Counted from the first letter of the stretch, positions 34,942 to 45,298 are shown. The stretch is 64,000 nt of DNA from Pseudoalteromonas sp. XI10 (GCF_001469895.1 NZ_LOPY01000047.1:248001-312000); one strand, 5' to 3'. A program made the numbers and translations. Notes: generated by a model not told the origin, from the sequence alone.

Positions 34942-36669
34942 GTGGATGAAGAACTCTACAAACGTAGAATAGAACGAGAGCGCCAGGCTCGAAAACAAGC
35001 CGAAGCGCTTTTAGAACAGAAGTCCTTAGAGTTATATGAAGCAAATATGACGCTAAAACATGCCGCCGAAAATCTAGAAAAAGAAGTTATCCTTCGCACC
35101 CAAGATTTGAATAAAGCAAAAGAGATGGCCGATGCCGCCAACCAAGCTAAATCAATGTTTTTAGCGAATATGAGTCACGAAATCCGCACCCCTATGAATG
35201 CAATTTTAGGCATGGCACACCTCGCCCTCGATACTGAATTAACCGACAAGCAATATGATTACGTCGAGAAAATCCAACTGTCGGCCAAATCACTGCTTGG
35301 GATTATTAATGACATTCTCGATTTTTCTAAAATAGAGGCCAACAAGCTTGAACTTGAAAACAATGATTTTAACTTAAATGACTTTCTCGCTAACCTAGCT
35401 AATTTAGCCAGTAGCTTAATAGAGAAAAATAACATCGAAGTCATTTTTGATATTGATGATGACATTCCAGAGTTTTTAATCGGTGATGCACTTAGACTCA
35501 ATCAAGTATTATTAAATCTACTAAGCAATGCGATTAAATTTTCGAACCAGCAAAATGTCACGCTAAAAATGACAAGAGAGTCAAAAACCGATACCTCTAT
35601 TTGTATTAATTTTCAGGTGATTGACCAAGGTATTGGCATGTCACAAGAGCAAGTTAATAGTGTGTTCAAGCCCTTTTCTCAAGCTGATGTTTCTACAACC
35701 CGTAAGTATGGTGGTACGGGTCTTGGTCTTGTTATCAGTAAAAAGATCATCGAACTAATGGGTGGGTATATTGAGGTTAAAAGCCAATTAAACAAAGGAA
35801 GTTGCTTTAGTTTTGATGTGTCATTTGCGCTATCGGCTATACAAAGCTGCCACGACACAGATATTTTTAAACATAAACGTGCTCTTATTATTGAGCAAAG
35901 CGACAAACCTGAAACTATTTTACATGACATGCTCAAAGTATTAGACATCAATGTGCAGACGATTAATTGCCTAGATGAAAAGCTATCTGAGGTCGATATT
36001 AGCCATAATTACGACTTCATTTTTTTAGACTGGCACGTACTAAACTGTGAGCAAAATAACATTTTAGAGAACCTCAAAAAGCAGCTTTCTATCGATATTA
36101 AAAAAACCATTATTCTCGCATCTTTTGAAAACCAAGAAGTTAAAGACACGCTAAGTACACTTGATAAAACCGTTGAAGAAATATTATTAAAGCCGATTAT
36201 TAAAGGAAACTTACTAAAAACCCTCGAGCATGTGATGGGTATCGCTACGAAAAAAGAGACCAGAGTCGACAATACATGCTTTAAAAAGCTTGCAGGCTCA
36301 AAAATACTGCTAGTTGAAGACAACCCGCTTAACCAACAAGTTGCATCGCAAATATTGCGCTCAAATGGCTTTGTGGTTGATATTGCTGAAAATGGCATAG
36401 CAGCGATTGAAGCTGTCGAAAAAGGCTCTTTCGATTGCATTTTGATGGACTGCCAAATGCCAAAAATGGATGGTTATACTGCAGCGAACAAAATTAAACA
36501 GCAATCAAAGTTTGCCCATATCCCTATTATCGCTATGACCGCCAACACCATGGAAGCCGACCTAACTAAAGCTAAAGAATCAGGAATGCAAGGCTATATA
36601 GCCAAGCCGATAGAAGTACAAACCATGTTTGAGGTCATTGCTGAGCATTTAACGCAAAAGCCACTGTAA
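34942..36669 (+). CDS. H-NOX-associated hybrid histidine kinase
   Basis: 575 aa, soluble: N-terminal coiled coil (about 5-65), HisKA with the phosphorylated His79 in [16 protein letters not shown], HATPase ([24 protein letters not shown]), a degenerate receiver (about 295-415, keeping LDW and KP) and an intact receiver ([26 protein letters not shown]). The start is a GTG at 34942, one base after the H-NOX stop. In relatives NO-bound H-NOX controls such a kinase, which signals to c-di-GMP enzymes and biofilm. It ends 3 bp before the convergent AraC gene. Confidence 0.93.
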   Translation: MDEELYKRRIERERQARKQAEALLEQKSLELYEANMTLKHAAENLEKEVILRTQDLNKAKEMADAANQAKSMFLANMSHEIRTPMNAILGMAHLALDTELTDKQYDYVEKIQLSAKSLLGIINDILDFSKIEANKLELENNDFNLNDFLANLANLASSLIEKNNIEVIFDIDDDIPEFLIGDALRLNQVLLNLLSNAIKFSNQQNVTLKMTRESKTDTSICINFQVIDQGIGMSQEQVNSVFKPFSQADVSTTRKYGGTGLGLVISKKIIELMGGYIEVKSQLNKGSCFSFDVSFALSAIQSCHDTDIFKHKRALIIEQSDKPETILHDMLKVLDINVQTINCLDEKLSEVDISHNYDFIFLDWHVLNCEQNNILENLKKQLSIDIKKTIILASFENQEVKDTLSTLDKTVEEILLKPIIKGNLLKTLEHVMGIATKKETRVDNTCFKKLAGSKILLVEDNPLNQQVASQILRSNGFVVDIAENGIAAIEAVEKGSFDCILMDCQMPKMDGYTAANKIKQQSKFAHIPIIAMTANTMEADLTKAKESGMQGYIAKPIEVQTMFEVIAEHLTQKPL

Positions 36670-36672
36670 CTT

Positions 36673-37809
36673 CTAGTCAGTAAGCTCTAAGACTTTTTGT
36701 TCAACTAATGAGTTATTCTGCTTACGAAATTCATTTGGGTTAACCCCAACAATGCTTTTAAAAACACGGTTAAAGGTAGCAAGCGAAGAAAAACCACTTT
36801 CCATTGCAATACTTAAAATGCTCCAATGACTTGCTTCGTCTTTAAGTAGCAGCCCTTGTGCATGCTTTATTCGGTACTGATTAATAAATAAATTAAAATT
36901 AGATGCTTTAAAATGATGGCGAATAGCGCGGCTAATCTTATACTCAGGTACTGCTAATGCTTGTGCAAAGTCAGAAATTTTCAAATTAGTTTGCAAATAA
37001 ACCTGCTTATTGATCAGTGCTTCTATATCAGTAATAAGCTCAGGCTCTACCTCTTTATTTTCAGATTGTTCAGCCTGATGGGTAGCTTTTATTACCTTTT
37101 CAGAGTTCGCCTCTGCACTATCAACAGCTTCAGGCACGCTGTTGTGGCCACGTTTTTGCAAAAACATTACTAGCTGCATTGCAAATACAATCAACAATGC
37201 AGATGAGGTAATTATAAGCGGCTCAAATTGTTGAAACTCGCTTTCACTGAATAAAAACTTAGGCAGTATGCTGGCATTAAATACCGCTAAAAAGTAGCAA
37301 CTAGCAAAAATACTTGCCTGCAACTTTTGCGTCTGTGTTTTACCTGTATAGCCCCGTAACGCTTCCCAAAAAGACAGCACCAGAATACTTGAAGATAGCA
37401 ATACCGTTATTTCGGCCATACCTTGCTTTAAACGCCACATGAATTGGCTCTCAGGGAAAACTTGCACATCAATACTCACCAAATAATGCCAAGTTTGGTT
37501 AAACATAATTAAACCCGCAATAGCAACAGCCACTGCAATATGTACCGCAGAAATAGGCTTATGCTTACGAAACAAAGTGCGTGATATAAGCCAAGACATG
37601 TTACAGGTTGCGCAGGTAAATAAGCCGATTAAATAACTATAAACACCAATACTTGGTGCACTGATTTTTTGCACCCCAACCATGCAAAGCGAACCACAAA
37701 ATACTGCAAACAGATAATGAATAAGCTGCTTCTCTTTTTTCATACCATTTAGCAGCATGAGCCCCATACAAACAAAAACGAGTACGTAATAAGGGGAAGT
37801 ATTTTGCAT
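36673..37809 (-). CDS. Membrane-bound AraC-family regulator
   Basis: About 378 aa. The N-terminal half has seven hydrophobic segments, the C-terminal about 100 residues are an AraC domain (TNLKISDFAQALAVPEYKIS and SILSIAMESGFSSLATFNRV, ending VGVNPNEFRKQN). Such 7TM-AraC proteins sense a signal at the membrane and bind DNA directly. The ATG at 37809 is chosen since it begins at the first membrane segment; an ATG at 37854 is the alternative. Divergent from a DUF2306 membrane-protein gene, its probable target. Confidence 0.82.
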   Translation of the reverse strand: MQNTSPYYVLVFVCMGLMLLNGMKKEKQLIHYLFAVFCGSLCMVGVQKISAPSIGVYSYLIGLFTCATCNMSWLISRTLFRKHKPISAVHIAVAVAIAGLIMFNQTWHYLVSIDVQVFPESQFMWRLKQGMAEITVLLSSSILVLSFWEALRGYTGKTQTQKLQASIFASCYFLAVFNASILPKFLFSESEFQQFEPLIITSSALLIVFAMQLVMFLQKRGHNSVPEAVDSAEANSEKVIKATHQAEQSENKEVEPELITDIEALINKQVYLQTNLKISDFAQALAVPEYKISRAIRHHFKASNFNLFINQYRIKHAQGLLLKDEASHWSILSIAMESGFSSLATFNRVFKSIVGVNPNEFRKQNNSLVEQKVLELTD

Positions 37810-38023
37810 AACTCTACATACCTTAAATTGGGAGTTTGATGAAATATTTACCAATCAGATAAGTTTACTTTTTCAAGATCAACATAGCAAAAAGAGTTTG
37901 TTAGTGAATATGTCAAACCCAGGCGTGTGCTCATAAATAAACACAATATTTCATTGATCAAATTTCGAATTTGAGAAGAAACCTTGCTCTAGCCCTTTAT
38001 ATTAGCGGTATTAGAAAAATGTA

Positions 38024-38845
38024 ATGGAATTGATGATGCTTAACAAAGATAGCAAACTCACACCTTTAAAAGCGCTCGAATACAGTAAAAAGCTATGGTT
38101 TATTAGCCTGCTAATGGCGCAAACTTGTTTTGTAGCTTATCTCATTCTTGGTTATGGAATGACAGGGTTAACTACAGGTCTATCAGGCTGGAACAGACTT
38201 AATAACACCGCCTATGTTGCAAATGATGCCACAGGGAATTTGATGTATGCAGTGCATGTATTATCTGCGGTAGTGATGATCCTTGGCGGAAGCTTACAAC
38301 TCATTGAAAAACTGAGGACAAAATACAGAGCATTTCATCGCTACAATGGCCGTGTATTTGTTGTTTTAGCTTGCTGTATTTCATGTGCTGGCATGTATTT
38401 AATGATAGTTAGAGGAACGGTTGGTAATACACTGATGCATGCACTGACAATGTTTGGCGGCTTAGTGGTTATCGTATCAAGTATATTTGCAGTGAAAACA
38501 GCGCGGGCTCGTAACTTCAATGCTCATCAAAGGTGGGCTATACGCCTATATCTTGCGGCTAATGGTGTGTTATTTTTTAGGTTACTGATATTTGCCTGGT
38601 TTTTAGTTTTTGGCACTTTAGGCGTTGATACCGCCACATTCACAGGTCCAGCCGTGCTTGCGGTTAGTCTTTGCTCTTACTTAGTACCACTTTTAATAGC
38701 CGAACTTGTCCGCTATGCAGCTCGTACAAATATTACGTTTATCACTATCGGCACTGCATGTTTAATGACGCTAATATCAATCGTGTTCTTAATCGGCTTA
38801 TTTGGGGTGACTTTGGCAAACTGGTACCCTGCGATTGCTGGCTAA
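38024..38845 (+). CDS. DUF2306-like membrane protein
   Basis: 273 aa, seven membrane segments; the central block HVLSAVVMILGGSLQLIEKL, FHRYNGRVFV and NAHQRWAIRLYLA is the DUF2306 pattern with conserved His and Arg. Function in the family is unknown. Internal ATG/ATGs near the start make the exact first residue uncertain. Divergent from the membrane-bound AraC gene. Confidence 0.8.
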   Translation: MELMMLNKDSKLTPLKALEYSKKLWFISLLMAQTCFVAYLILGYGMTGLTTGLSGWNRLNNTAYVANDATGNLMYAVHVLSAVVMILGGSLQLIEKLRTKYRAFHRYNGRVFVVLACCISCAGMYLMIVRGTVGNTLMHALTMFGGLVVIVSSIFAVKTARARNFNAHQRWAIRLYLAANGVLFFRLLIFAWFLVFGTLGVDTATFTGPAVLAVSLCSYLVPLLIAELVRYAARTNITFITIGTACLMTLISIVFLIGLFGVTLANWYPAIAG

Positions 38846-38859
38846 CTAACTCTCATACA

Positions 38860-38887
38860 ATAAAGCCACCTGAGTTGGTGGCTTTAT
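38860..38887. terminator. Bidirectional terminator
   Basis: ATAAAGCCACC (38860-38870) and GGTGGCTTTAT (38877-38887), located between the convergent DUF2306 and GH43 genes. Confidence 0.9.
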
Positions 38888-38912
38888 GAACTTAATTTAC
38901 GTCACTATAAAA

Positions 38913-39914
38913 TTAGTATAGCTCAAATAGCGGACGACCATTTTCGTCGTATTTCACTTCCATAACTCGAGCATGGCGGTTTGGATCGTAAAGCGGATCT
39001 TTTACAATCTCTTCAAGTGGACGGGTGTCTGTTTTTGGCACCACACTTGGTTCACCTACAGCGTGCTCATAGTCACGAGCATGGTAAATACACAGTGGTG
39101 TTTCACCATCTTCAGCTACTGTAAAACAGTTATGACCTGGGCCGAAAATGTTCTTTTCAACACTTGTTTCAAGCACTGGCATACGTGTTTTAGTCCACGA
39201 ATTACGATCAAGTAAATCGCTGTTTTCATCGGCTTCCATATAGCCCATGCAGTAACATGCACCTGTTGCGCTTGCAGAGAAAGCAATAAAGATTTTACCG
39301 TTATTTTTAAGTACTGCCGGGCCTTCATTTACCCAAAAGTCGACACGTTCCCAATCGTAATCAGGTGTAGTCAGCATAAACTGCGCTGTTTTTAACTTAA
39401 TTGGAGATTCCATCTCAGCTAAATACAGGTTTGATGCAGCAAATTGACCGCCGGTTTTCTCTGCCCAGCAGAAGTAACGCTTACCGTTATTTTCAAAAAT
39501 GGTGGCATCTAAAGAAAAATCAGTGAACGACTTTTCATCGCCCTCAGCCGCTTGCATCATGCCAAGCTCAACCCACTCATCATTTAGCGGATCTTGGCCT
39601 TTACACTCAAGCACATACGGGCGTAATGCCCAAATATCATCTTCTTCACTGGCAGCAAAGTAGATATACCATTTGCCATCAAGGTAATGAATTTCAGGTG
39701 CCCAGATATGGCGACTCATTGGGCCGCTGTCATGTTTAAACCAAATATCAAAGGTTTCAGCGTCTTTTAAGCCCTCTAACGTCGCAGACTTACGAAGTTC
39801 AATGCGATCATAAGTTGGTACAGAACCTGTAAAATAATAAAAACCATCGCTGTGCTTATGCACAAATGGATCGGCACGCTGCTCTACTAACGGACTGTTT
39901 GTTTGTAATGTCAT
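38913..39914 (-). CDS. Glycoside hydrolase family 43 enzyme
   Basis: 333 aa, no signal peptide, five-bladed beta-propeller: catalytic base Asp in VEQRADPFVHKHSDGFYYF, HIWAPEIHYLDGKWYIYFAA, pKa-modulating Asp in DFSLDATIF and the catalytic acid Glu in VNEGPAVLK. GH43 enzymes release arabinose or xylose from plant and algal polysaccharides; some members act on galactose. The lack of a signal implies intracellular action on an imported oligosaccharide. It is the last gene of the leftward sugar cluster. Confidence 0.9.
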   Translation of the reverse strand: MTLQTNSPLVEQRADPFVHKHSDGFYYFTGSVPTYDRIELRKSATLEGLKDAETFDIWFKHDSGPMSRHIWAPEIHYLDGKWYIYFAASEEDDIWALRPYVLECKGQDPLNDEWVELGMMQAAEGDEKSFTDFSLDATIFENNGKRYFCWAEKTGGQFAASNLYLAEMESPIKLKTAQFMLTTPDYDWERVDFWVNEGPAVLKNNGKIFIAFSASATGACYCMGYMEADENSDLLDRNSWTKTRMPVLETSVEKNIFGPGHNCFTVAEDGETPLCIYHARDYEHAVGEPSVVPKTDTRPLEEIVKDPLYDPNRHARVMEVKYDENGRPLFELY

Positions 39915-40095
39915 CTTGAAACCTGATCGTTAAATTTTAATTTGTATTATTTTATTACTTTTAAGTAAGAACACAAATATAACATTATTTTTAACAGACA
40001 GTGAAAAGAAATGTAAGGACAAGTAATAAGATGGCGAAGATTCAATGCTAAGATTAAAAAATAGATTTACACATAATGTACTTAAAGAAGAGCAG

Positions 40096-40123
40096 CAAGC
40101 TTAAGACTTAAACCTTAAACTTG
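40096..40123 (-). terminator. Possible hairpin after the GH29-like gene
   Basis: CAAGCTTAAG and CTTAAACTTG pair with one internal mismatch, 47 bp past the stop of the leftward gene; no clear T run, so weak. Confidence 0.3.
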
Positions 40124-40169
40124 CTTGAATAAAAAGGGGGATCCCCATCCACCCTTGATTTAGGTATCG

Positions 40170-41666
40170 CTACAGCGATTTCGCTTTATATATTTTCTTT
40201 GCTTTTTTTGAAAGCACCACATCAACGGGCATAACATCTCCCGATACTTTTTTAACAGTTAAGGTATGCGCTCCCGCTGCTAAATCATGTTTTTCAAACA
40301 CAATACTTTGAACTTGACGGTAGTTATTACCATCAAAAATAGAGTATATGCCTTGTGATTTACCATCTAAGATAACTTCAACGTCACCATGGTTAATGTC
40401 TTTTGAAGTCGCAAAGACAATACTCGAACCACTAAAGTCATAACTAAACGAAGCACCATTGACAGTAGTCATATGCAAATCTTGCTTATATTCACCAGTA
40501 TTTGTTTGCTCAGATCTCACCCAGTTGCCATTTTCGCTATACTGAATTCGAGGATCATCATCGTTTACAAGCTCTAAGCCTGAATAAGTGGTGTCAGATG
40601 TTGTACCAACCGTGTTTCCTACCGTTTGAATTTGCACTAAGCGGTCAACTATCCAGCTGCCGTTTGGATTAATAGCCACATCTAAAGTTGTGACGCCCCC
40701 AACCCTTGCAATGTCTTTTACTCGGTTTGCTACCTCAATATTACTGTATTTTAAGCTGCGCTTAACTTGTCCCCAGCCACCAAATAATGGATCTTCTTGC
40801 GAGGTATACGTAAAGCCATGCCACTGTACTTTTGTACCGAGCGCCGTGGTTACTTCACCTGATTTTGGAATAGGCGGTAGCTCATTATGCTCACCTTGGG
40901 TGTAGTTACTTTGTGGATCGTTAGGAATAAAGCTGTACTCAAAACCATCACTAATAGTGATCACGGCATTCGGGTTACCACTACGAACTGATTTCGCTAG
41001 CTGATCAGCCACTGGGTAGTCATTATTAGCCGCGAGTTCTTGCTGCGATTCATCTGCTTGATACCAACCATCGAACCACCAACCGGCAATATTATCACCC
41101 CAAGTTTGGGCTCGCTCACTCACAAAACCATTTATAAACCAGTCTGGATATGGCGCTTTCACTTTTTTGCCCGTCCATCTATCACCTAAATGTGAAGGTA
41201 GATATGCAATTAGCTTGATGCCTTTTGCTTTAAGCGCCAGCGCCATATCTAGAACAAGGTCACGGGTTGGCGTGTAATCAGCCTGATTAGAATTAACTTG
41301 TGTGATACAACCCGGTGCAATCTGTTTACTCGGACATGCAGGTGAGTGTAAATCGTAAATATCACTGGTCGTAGATAAGTAACCACGGTTTTGGGTAATG
41401 GTAAAAATTACATAACGATAACCAAGCTTGGCCGCTTTATCTGCATAATCGTTGACATCAAAACCATTAACGTAGTTGTTCCACTCGTTATAGTCTGTAA
41501 TTTGGTACCACGCATTATCCATAGTGCCACCAGCAAGATAGTGATGACTAATCCCCCACTTGGCATCTTGCATCCATTTAACTTCTTTAGGTAACTCTGC
41601 AGCACCCACATTAATACTACTTGCTAAGGCAACACCAGATAGAATTTTATGGATTTTACTATTCAT
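40170..41666 (-). CDS. Secreted GH29-like (alpha-L-fucosidase fold) hydrolase
   Basis: 498 aa with a signal peptide (to about 23). The (beta/alpha)8 core resembles alpha-L-fucosidases: MQDAKWGISHHYL, AAKLGYRYVIFTITQ, NIAGWWFDGWYQ (the Asp of FDG is in the nucleophile position) and PVADQLAKSVRSGNPNAVI. A C-terminal beta-sandwich (about 390-490) completes it. It lacks some GH29 hallmarks, so it could be a relative with other specificity. It belongs to the symporter/oxidoreductase cluster and would act in the periplasm. Confidence 0.72.
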   Translation of the reverse strand: MNSKIHKILSGVALASSINVGAAELPKEVKWMQDAKWGISHHYLAGGTMDNAWYQITDYNEWNNYVNGFDVNDYADKAAKLGYRYVIFTITQNRGYLSTTSDIYDLHSPACPSKQIAPGCITQVNSNQADYTPTRDLVLDMALALKAKGIKLIAYLPSHLGDRWTGKKVKAPYPDWFINGFVSERAQTWGDNIAGWWFDGWYQADESQQELAANNDYPVADQLAKSVRSGNPNAVITISDGFEYSFIPNDPQSNYTQGEHNELPPIPKSGEVTTALGTKVQWHGFTYTSQEDPLFGGWGQVKRSLKYSNIEVANRVKDIARVGGVTTLDVAINPNGSWIVDRLVQIQTVGNTVGTTSDTTYSGLELVNDDDPRIQYSENGNWVRSEQTNTGEYKQDLHMTTVNGASFSYDFSGSSIVFATSKDINHGDVEVILDGKSQGIYSIFDGNNYRQVQSIVFEKHDLAAGAHTLTVKKVSGDVMPVDVVLSKKAKKIYKAKSL

Positions 41667-41797
41667 AGCAAATAAACCACATGAAAATAAGGAATGTAAC
41701 GAGCTTATTAAATTTACAAATAAGCAACAATAAAATTACACAAAAACAAGCAACTACCGCTCATTCGTTTCATATTTAACGCTTTAAAATTATTGGC

Positions 41798-41813
41798 ATT
41801 TTAAAAATAAAAC
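41798..41813. promoter_or_regulatory. Weak match to the cluster's 16-bp palindrome
   Basis: ATTTTAAAAATAAAAC lies about 132 bp upstream of the GH29-like gene. It fits 13 of 16 positions of GTTTYAYWTAYAAAAC, derived from the two sites at 44985 and 46234. The region is AT-rich, so this may be chance. Confidence 0.35.
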
Positions 41814-41928
41814 ATTCTTATCAATATGAATTTTCTTATTTACCAATTAAAAAATGTTAATAAAAAAGCCATACGATGCTTATTTAAAAACAACGTATGG
41901 CTTGCGACACAACTAGGAGTTTAAATTG

Positions 41929-43704
41929 TTATACTTCTTGCCTTAATGAGGCTATCACTTTTGGCATTTTACGCTTTACAACCCAACCAGAGGCCACAAT
42001 CACAATTAAGTAATAGCCAAAGGTTTGCCAATCTTCAAATAAGGCATTACCAATACCGAGCAGTAGCGAGTAAATAAATGCAATACTCGCAACACAGGCA
42101 ATCGCGTTATCTTTAATTCCCGCAGCGATTGGTTCAATGCCAGTTAGATCTCTGACTTTTTTCCAGCCGCGACCGTGAATTTTTAAGCGACTATAAAACT
42201 CAATGGTTTTTGAGCTTGGGGTTTTACTTGAGGTTATTAAGGTAACAACTAAGCACACAACCAAGGTTATTATTGTCGTTATTAGCATACGCACTGCGAA
42301 CCACTTAGCCTCTCCTTCATCAGGTAGGATATATATCATGGCATTTCCGACAATAACGGCAGTAATAAGCGCGCTAATTTCTGACCAAACATTTATTCGC
42401 CACCAATACCAGCGAGCGATAAGTACAACAGAGATTGGAATGATGATAACTGTGATATATTCATAAGCGCCTAGAATACTTTCAAGTTGAGTCGTTACAA
42501 TCAGAGCAACCAAAGTAAGTGCTAACATACTGATCCGAGCAGCCTTAATGTAATGGGCTTTCTCACGGCCTTTAACTAAATAAGGCTCATATACATCATT
42601 GACTAAATAAGACGATCCCCAGTTAAGTTGAGTATCGAGCGTACTCATAAAAGCAGCAAGTAAAGAGGCGACCATAATGCCTTTTAAACCAACTGGTAAG
42701 AATTCATCTATCATCATTGGGTATGATTGCTCTGCATCTACCAACGATGGAAAGTAAACCAAAGAGGCAACACCCACGATAATCCAAGGCCAACTTCTTA
42801 ATACGAGATGGCAAAAAGCAAACCAATATAAGCTCAACATGGCATCTTTCTCACTGCGAGCTGCAAGTGTACGCTGTAAGAAAAAGCCAAACCCAGGCGC
42901 GTAATTCAGCCAACCAATACACACTAAAATAACAAAAGTCGCAGTTTTTAGATCCCATTCGAAGTCGGGGATCATTTTGAGAGTGTCGCTATTAAACCCT
43001 GGAGATGCCTCAACCGCTGCAACGATGCCACCGTGATCTTGTAAATCGACATAAACGATAATAGCTAACACCACAGAACCCACTATTGCCAAGGCAAATT
43101 GGATTAAATCGGTATATACAACACCATATAAACCAGACATAGCGGTATACACAACAGCAGCAATAGCAAGCACAATCAAAATAAGCGTAGTCGCGGTGAT
43201 TGGGCCAAACAGAGGGATTTCAAACAAGGGCTCAGCCGAAAGGCCTAAAATCACCACAATGATTTTAGACATAGCGAGAGTAACCGAGGCAATGATAATA
43301 CAGTTAACAAACACGCCATCAAAAATTGCTTTGAATATCCTCAAAAAATCAGTGGCTTTACTCTTATCATAACGTTGAGAAATAAGCTCAATTTCGGTGA
43401 GCGCTTTTGATCTTCGCCACAAATTAGCAAAGAAGAACACCGAAATTATCACGCCAATAACACTGACCCACCATATCCAGTTTGCATAGATACCCTGCTC
43501 ACGCACGGCACCTGCAACAAACAAAGGTGTGTCAGACGAAAAAGTGGTGGCCACCATGGATGTGCCCGCGATATACCAAGGTAAGGAACGCCCTGCAACA
43601 AAAAAATCAGCCGTACTTTCACTGGCCTTTTTTGTAAAGAGCATCCCAATAACAACCGCTGCTACTACATAAAATGCAACTATTAACCAATCAATTAAGA
43701 CCAT
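41929..43704 (-). CDS. Sodium:solute symporter (SSS family)
   Basis: 591 aa, about 14 membrane segments, starting DWLIVAFYVVAAVVIGMLF with the family block DFFVAGRSLPWYIAGTSMVA. SSS proteins couple Na+ influx to uptake of sugars and other solutes. The gene follows the oxidoreductase gene by 19 bp on the same strand, so the substrate is likely the sugar oxidised or released by this cluster. Confidence 0.92.
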   Translation of the reverse strand: MVLIDWLIVAFYVVAAVVIGMLFTKKASESTADFFVAGRSLPWYIAGTSMVATTFSSDTPLFVAGAVREQGIYANWIWWVSVIGVIISVFFFANLWRRSKALTEIELISQRYDKSKATDFLRIFKAIFDGVFVNCIIIASVTLAMSKIIVVILGLSAEPLFEIPLFGPITATTLILIVLAIAAVVYTAMSGLYGVVYTDLIQFALAIVGSVVLAIIVYVDLQDHGGIVAAVEASPGFNSDTLKMIPDFEWDLKTATFVILVCIGWLNYAPGFGFFLQRTLAARSEKDAMLSLYWFAFCHLVLRSWPWIIVGVASLVYFPSLVDAEQSYPMMIDEFLPVGLKGIMVASLLAAFMSTLDTQLNWGSSYLVNDVYEPYLVKGREKAHYIKAARISMLALTLVALIVTTQLESILGAYEYITVIIIPISVVLIARWYWWRINVWSEISALITAVIVGNAMIYILPDEGEAKWFAVRMLITTIITLVVCLVVTLITSSKTPSSKTIEFYSRLKIHGRGWKKVRDLTGIEPIAAGIKDNAIACVASIAFIYSLLLGIGNALFEDWQTFGYYLIVIVASGWVVKRKMPKVIASLRQEV

Positions 43705-43723
43705 GTGAATCCCCCGATGTGTT

Positions 43724-44866
43724 TTAATTTTTATTTAGGTAGCTATCAAATTTTTTCCATGTTTCTGTCATATCGATAATCGAACCTGTTTGCCTAGCTT
43801 CGTCTAGCTTGATGGCGGTGAGCCCCGCTTGCAAAGCATCAACAATGGATACCGGTAAAGGAGTTCCCTTTTCAAAATAGGCTATCCAATCTGCGGCCAT
43901 TTCTTCTTCAGCGCCGTAGTGCATCGAAATAGAATCATCGTGTAAGTAGGTTTTATCAATCAAAGAGCCTGAGGTAATGCAGTCATGCACTTTGAAATAG
44001 TTACGCACAAAATCACCTTCAGCCATGCCCAGTGTGCCAAAAACACTAAAGTGCCTGTAATCGTTCGGTACATTTAAGTTAGTATGAAAACTCAGATTTA
44101 TGCCATTTTCATATTGAATAAGTGCAGTTTGGTGATCCACCAGCTCAGAGTCATTATCAAACACTTCATCTATGCCATTCCAGCGTGACTTACGCTGATG
44201 GTAAACTGGGTGCTTGCCTAAATGTTTATTCTCTGCCGTAAAGGTTCTTCGTCCGCCAAAGCTGGCAAGTTTAGTTGGGCGACTTTTCACTATGCCCTGG
44301 TAAAGATCTAAGTCGTGACAGCATTTTTCTAATAAGAAGCCGCCCGAAAGCCCCTGATGTCTGCGCCAATCTCGCATAAAAAACGCACCATGCTCTGGCG
44401 GAATATGCTCTGATGCCTCAATACTGGTGATTTCACCCAGTAATTTAGATGATAAGGCTGCGACCAAATCTTTATACAAAGGCGCATAGCGAAGCACCAT
44501 ACCCACTAAAATTTTATCGAAGGCATTATGTTTAGCGATAAGCTCAAGCACGTCGTAGGTCTGCTGCTCAGACATCACAATAGGTTTCTCTGCAAAAATG
44601 AGTAATCCTGCTTCAATGCCAAGGCGTAAGTGCTCTAAATGCATATGATTTGGAGAGCCAATCATCAGCATATCAAGCTGCTCATTTTGCAACATATCTG
44701 CTAGCTCATCATAATGACGCATCGAGATACCATGCGACTGCATATACTCAACTTTGACAGACTCAGGGTCGGCATAAGCCACCAAATTAAAATTTGGAAT
44801 AAGCTCATGCATCACTTTGGCAACATAACTTAACCGGTCACCTAAACCACAAATTCCTACTTTCAC
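43724..44866 (-). CDS. Gfo/Idh/MocA-family oxidoreductase
   Basis: 380 aa: Rossmann fold start (KVGICGLGDRLSYVAKV), the MLIGSPNHMHLEHLRLGIEA block, the catalytic EKPIVMS, and the C-terminal alpha/beta domain with HDLDLYQGI. Members oxidise or isomerise sugars and cyclitols with NAD(P). First gene of the leftward operon with the symporter. A 16-bp palindrome lies 119-134 bp upstream. Confidence 0.9.
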   Translation of the reverse strand: MKVGICGLGDRLSYVAKVMHELIPNFNLVAYADPESVKVEYMQSHGISMRHYDELADMLQNEQLDMLMIGSPNHMHLEHLRLGIEAGLLIFAEKPIVMSEQQTYDVLELIAKHNAFDKILVGMVLRYAPLYKDLVAALSSKLLGEITSIEASEHIPPEHGAFFMRDWRRHQGLSGGFLLEKCCHDLDLYQGIVKSRPTKLASFGGRRTFTAENKHLGKHPVYHQRKSRWNGIDEVFDNDSELVDHQTALIQYENGINLSFHTNLNVPNDYRHFSVFGTLGMAEGDFVRNYFKVHDCITSGSLIDKTYLHDDSISMHYGAEEEMAADWIAYFEKGTPLPVSIVDALQAGLTAIKLDEARQTGSIIDMTETWKKFDSYLNKN

Positions 44867-45298
44867 AATTTTATTCCTACAAGGTACGTTAATAACTCAA
44901 GTTAGTTACCTTGCACTTGAACAGTCAATCGCTTGTCTGCGCTTTGTGAATGGGATTTTTTTTATGAAATTCGGCTCAACATGGGTTTTACATACAAAAC
45001 AATCTTCAATTAATAAGGGTTCTAGTTAGCTGTACGTTAAATAATCTCATCAAACTAGAGGCGCTATATTCACTCACTTTGATAACAAAAACTTTACGTG
45101 AATCATTGTTCAAAAATAAATTCAACTACTTAATTTTCAAATAAAAATCAGAAAACCTTTATTGACCAAAACAAAACAGTTGGGATATACAAGCTACTTT
45201 ATTACCAAATTAAGGTGATATTTCAGTGCATAAGCGCTCTTTGAGACTACACTTATGTATAAGGTTTTAATCTAAGAATAAGTAATTAGAAGTACCCG
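44867..45298. other. Divergent control region of the sugar cluster
   Basis: AT-rich, no gene. It contains the palindrome GTTTTACATACAAAAC (44985-45000) and a 6-bp inverted repeat AAGGTA...TACCTT near 44880-44913 close to the oxidoreductase start. These are likely regulatory. Confidence 0.55.
44985..45000. promoter_or_regulatory. Candidate IclR operator, site 1
   Basis: GTTTT-ACATAC-AAAAC: perfect 5-bp arms, 6-bp spacer. The same 16-bp pattern recurs at 46234-46249 before the TonB receptor (12 of 16 identical). It lies in the divergent region between the Gfo/Idh operon and the IclR gene. Confidence 0.5.

Noticed and set aside
36009..36440. 143-codon frame antisense to the hybrid kinase
   Set aside because: The sense gene has a complete domain structure; the antisense frame is a by-product.
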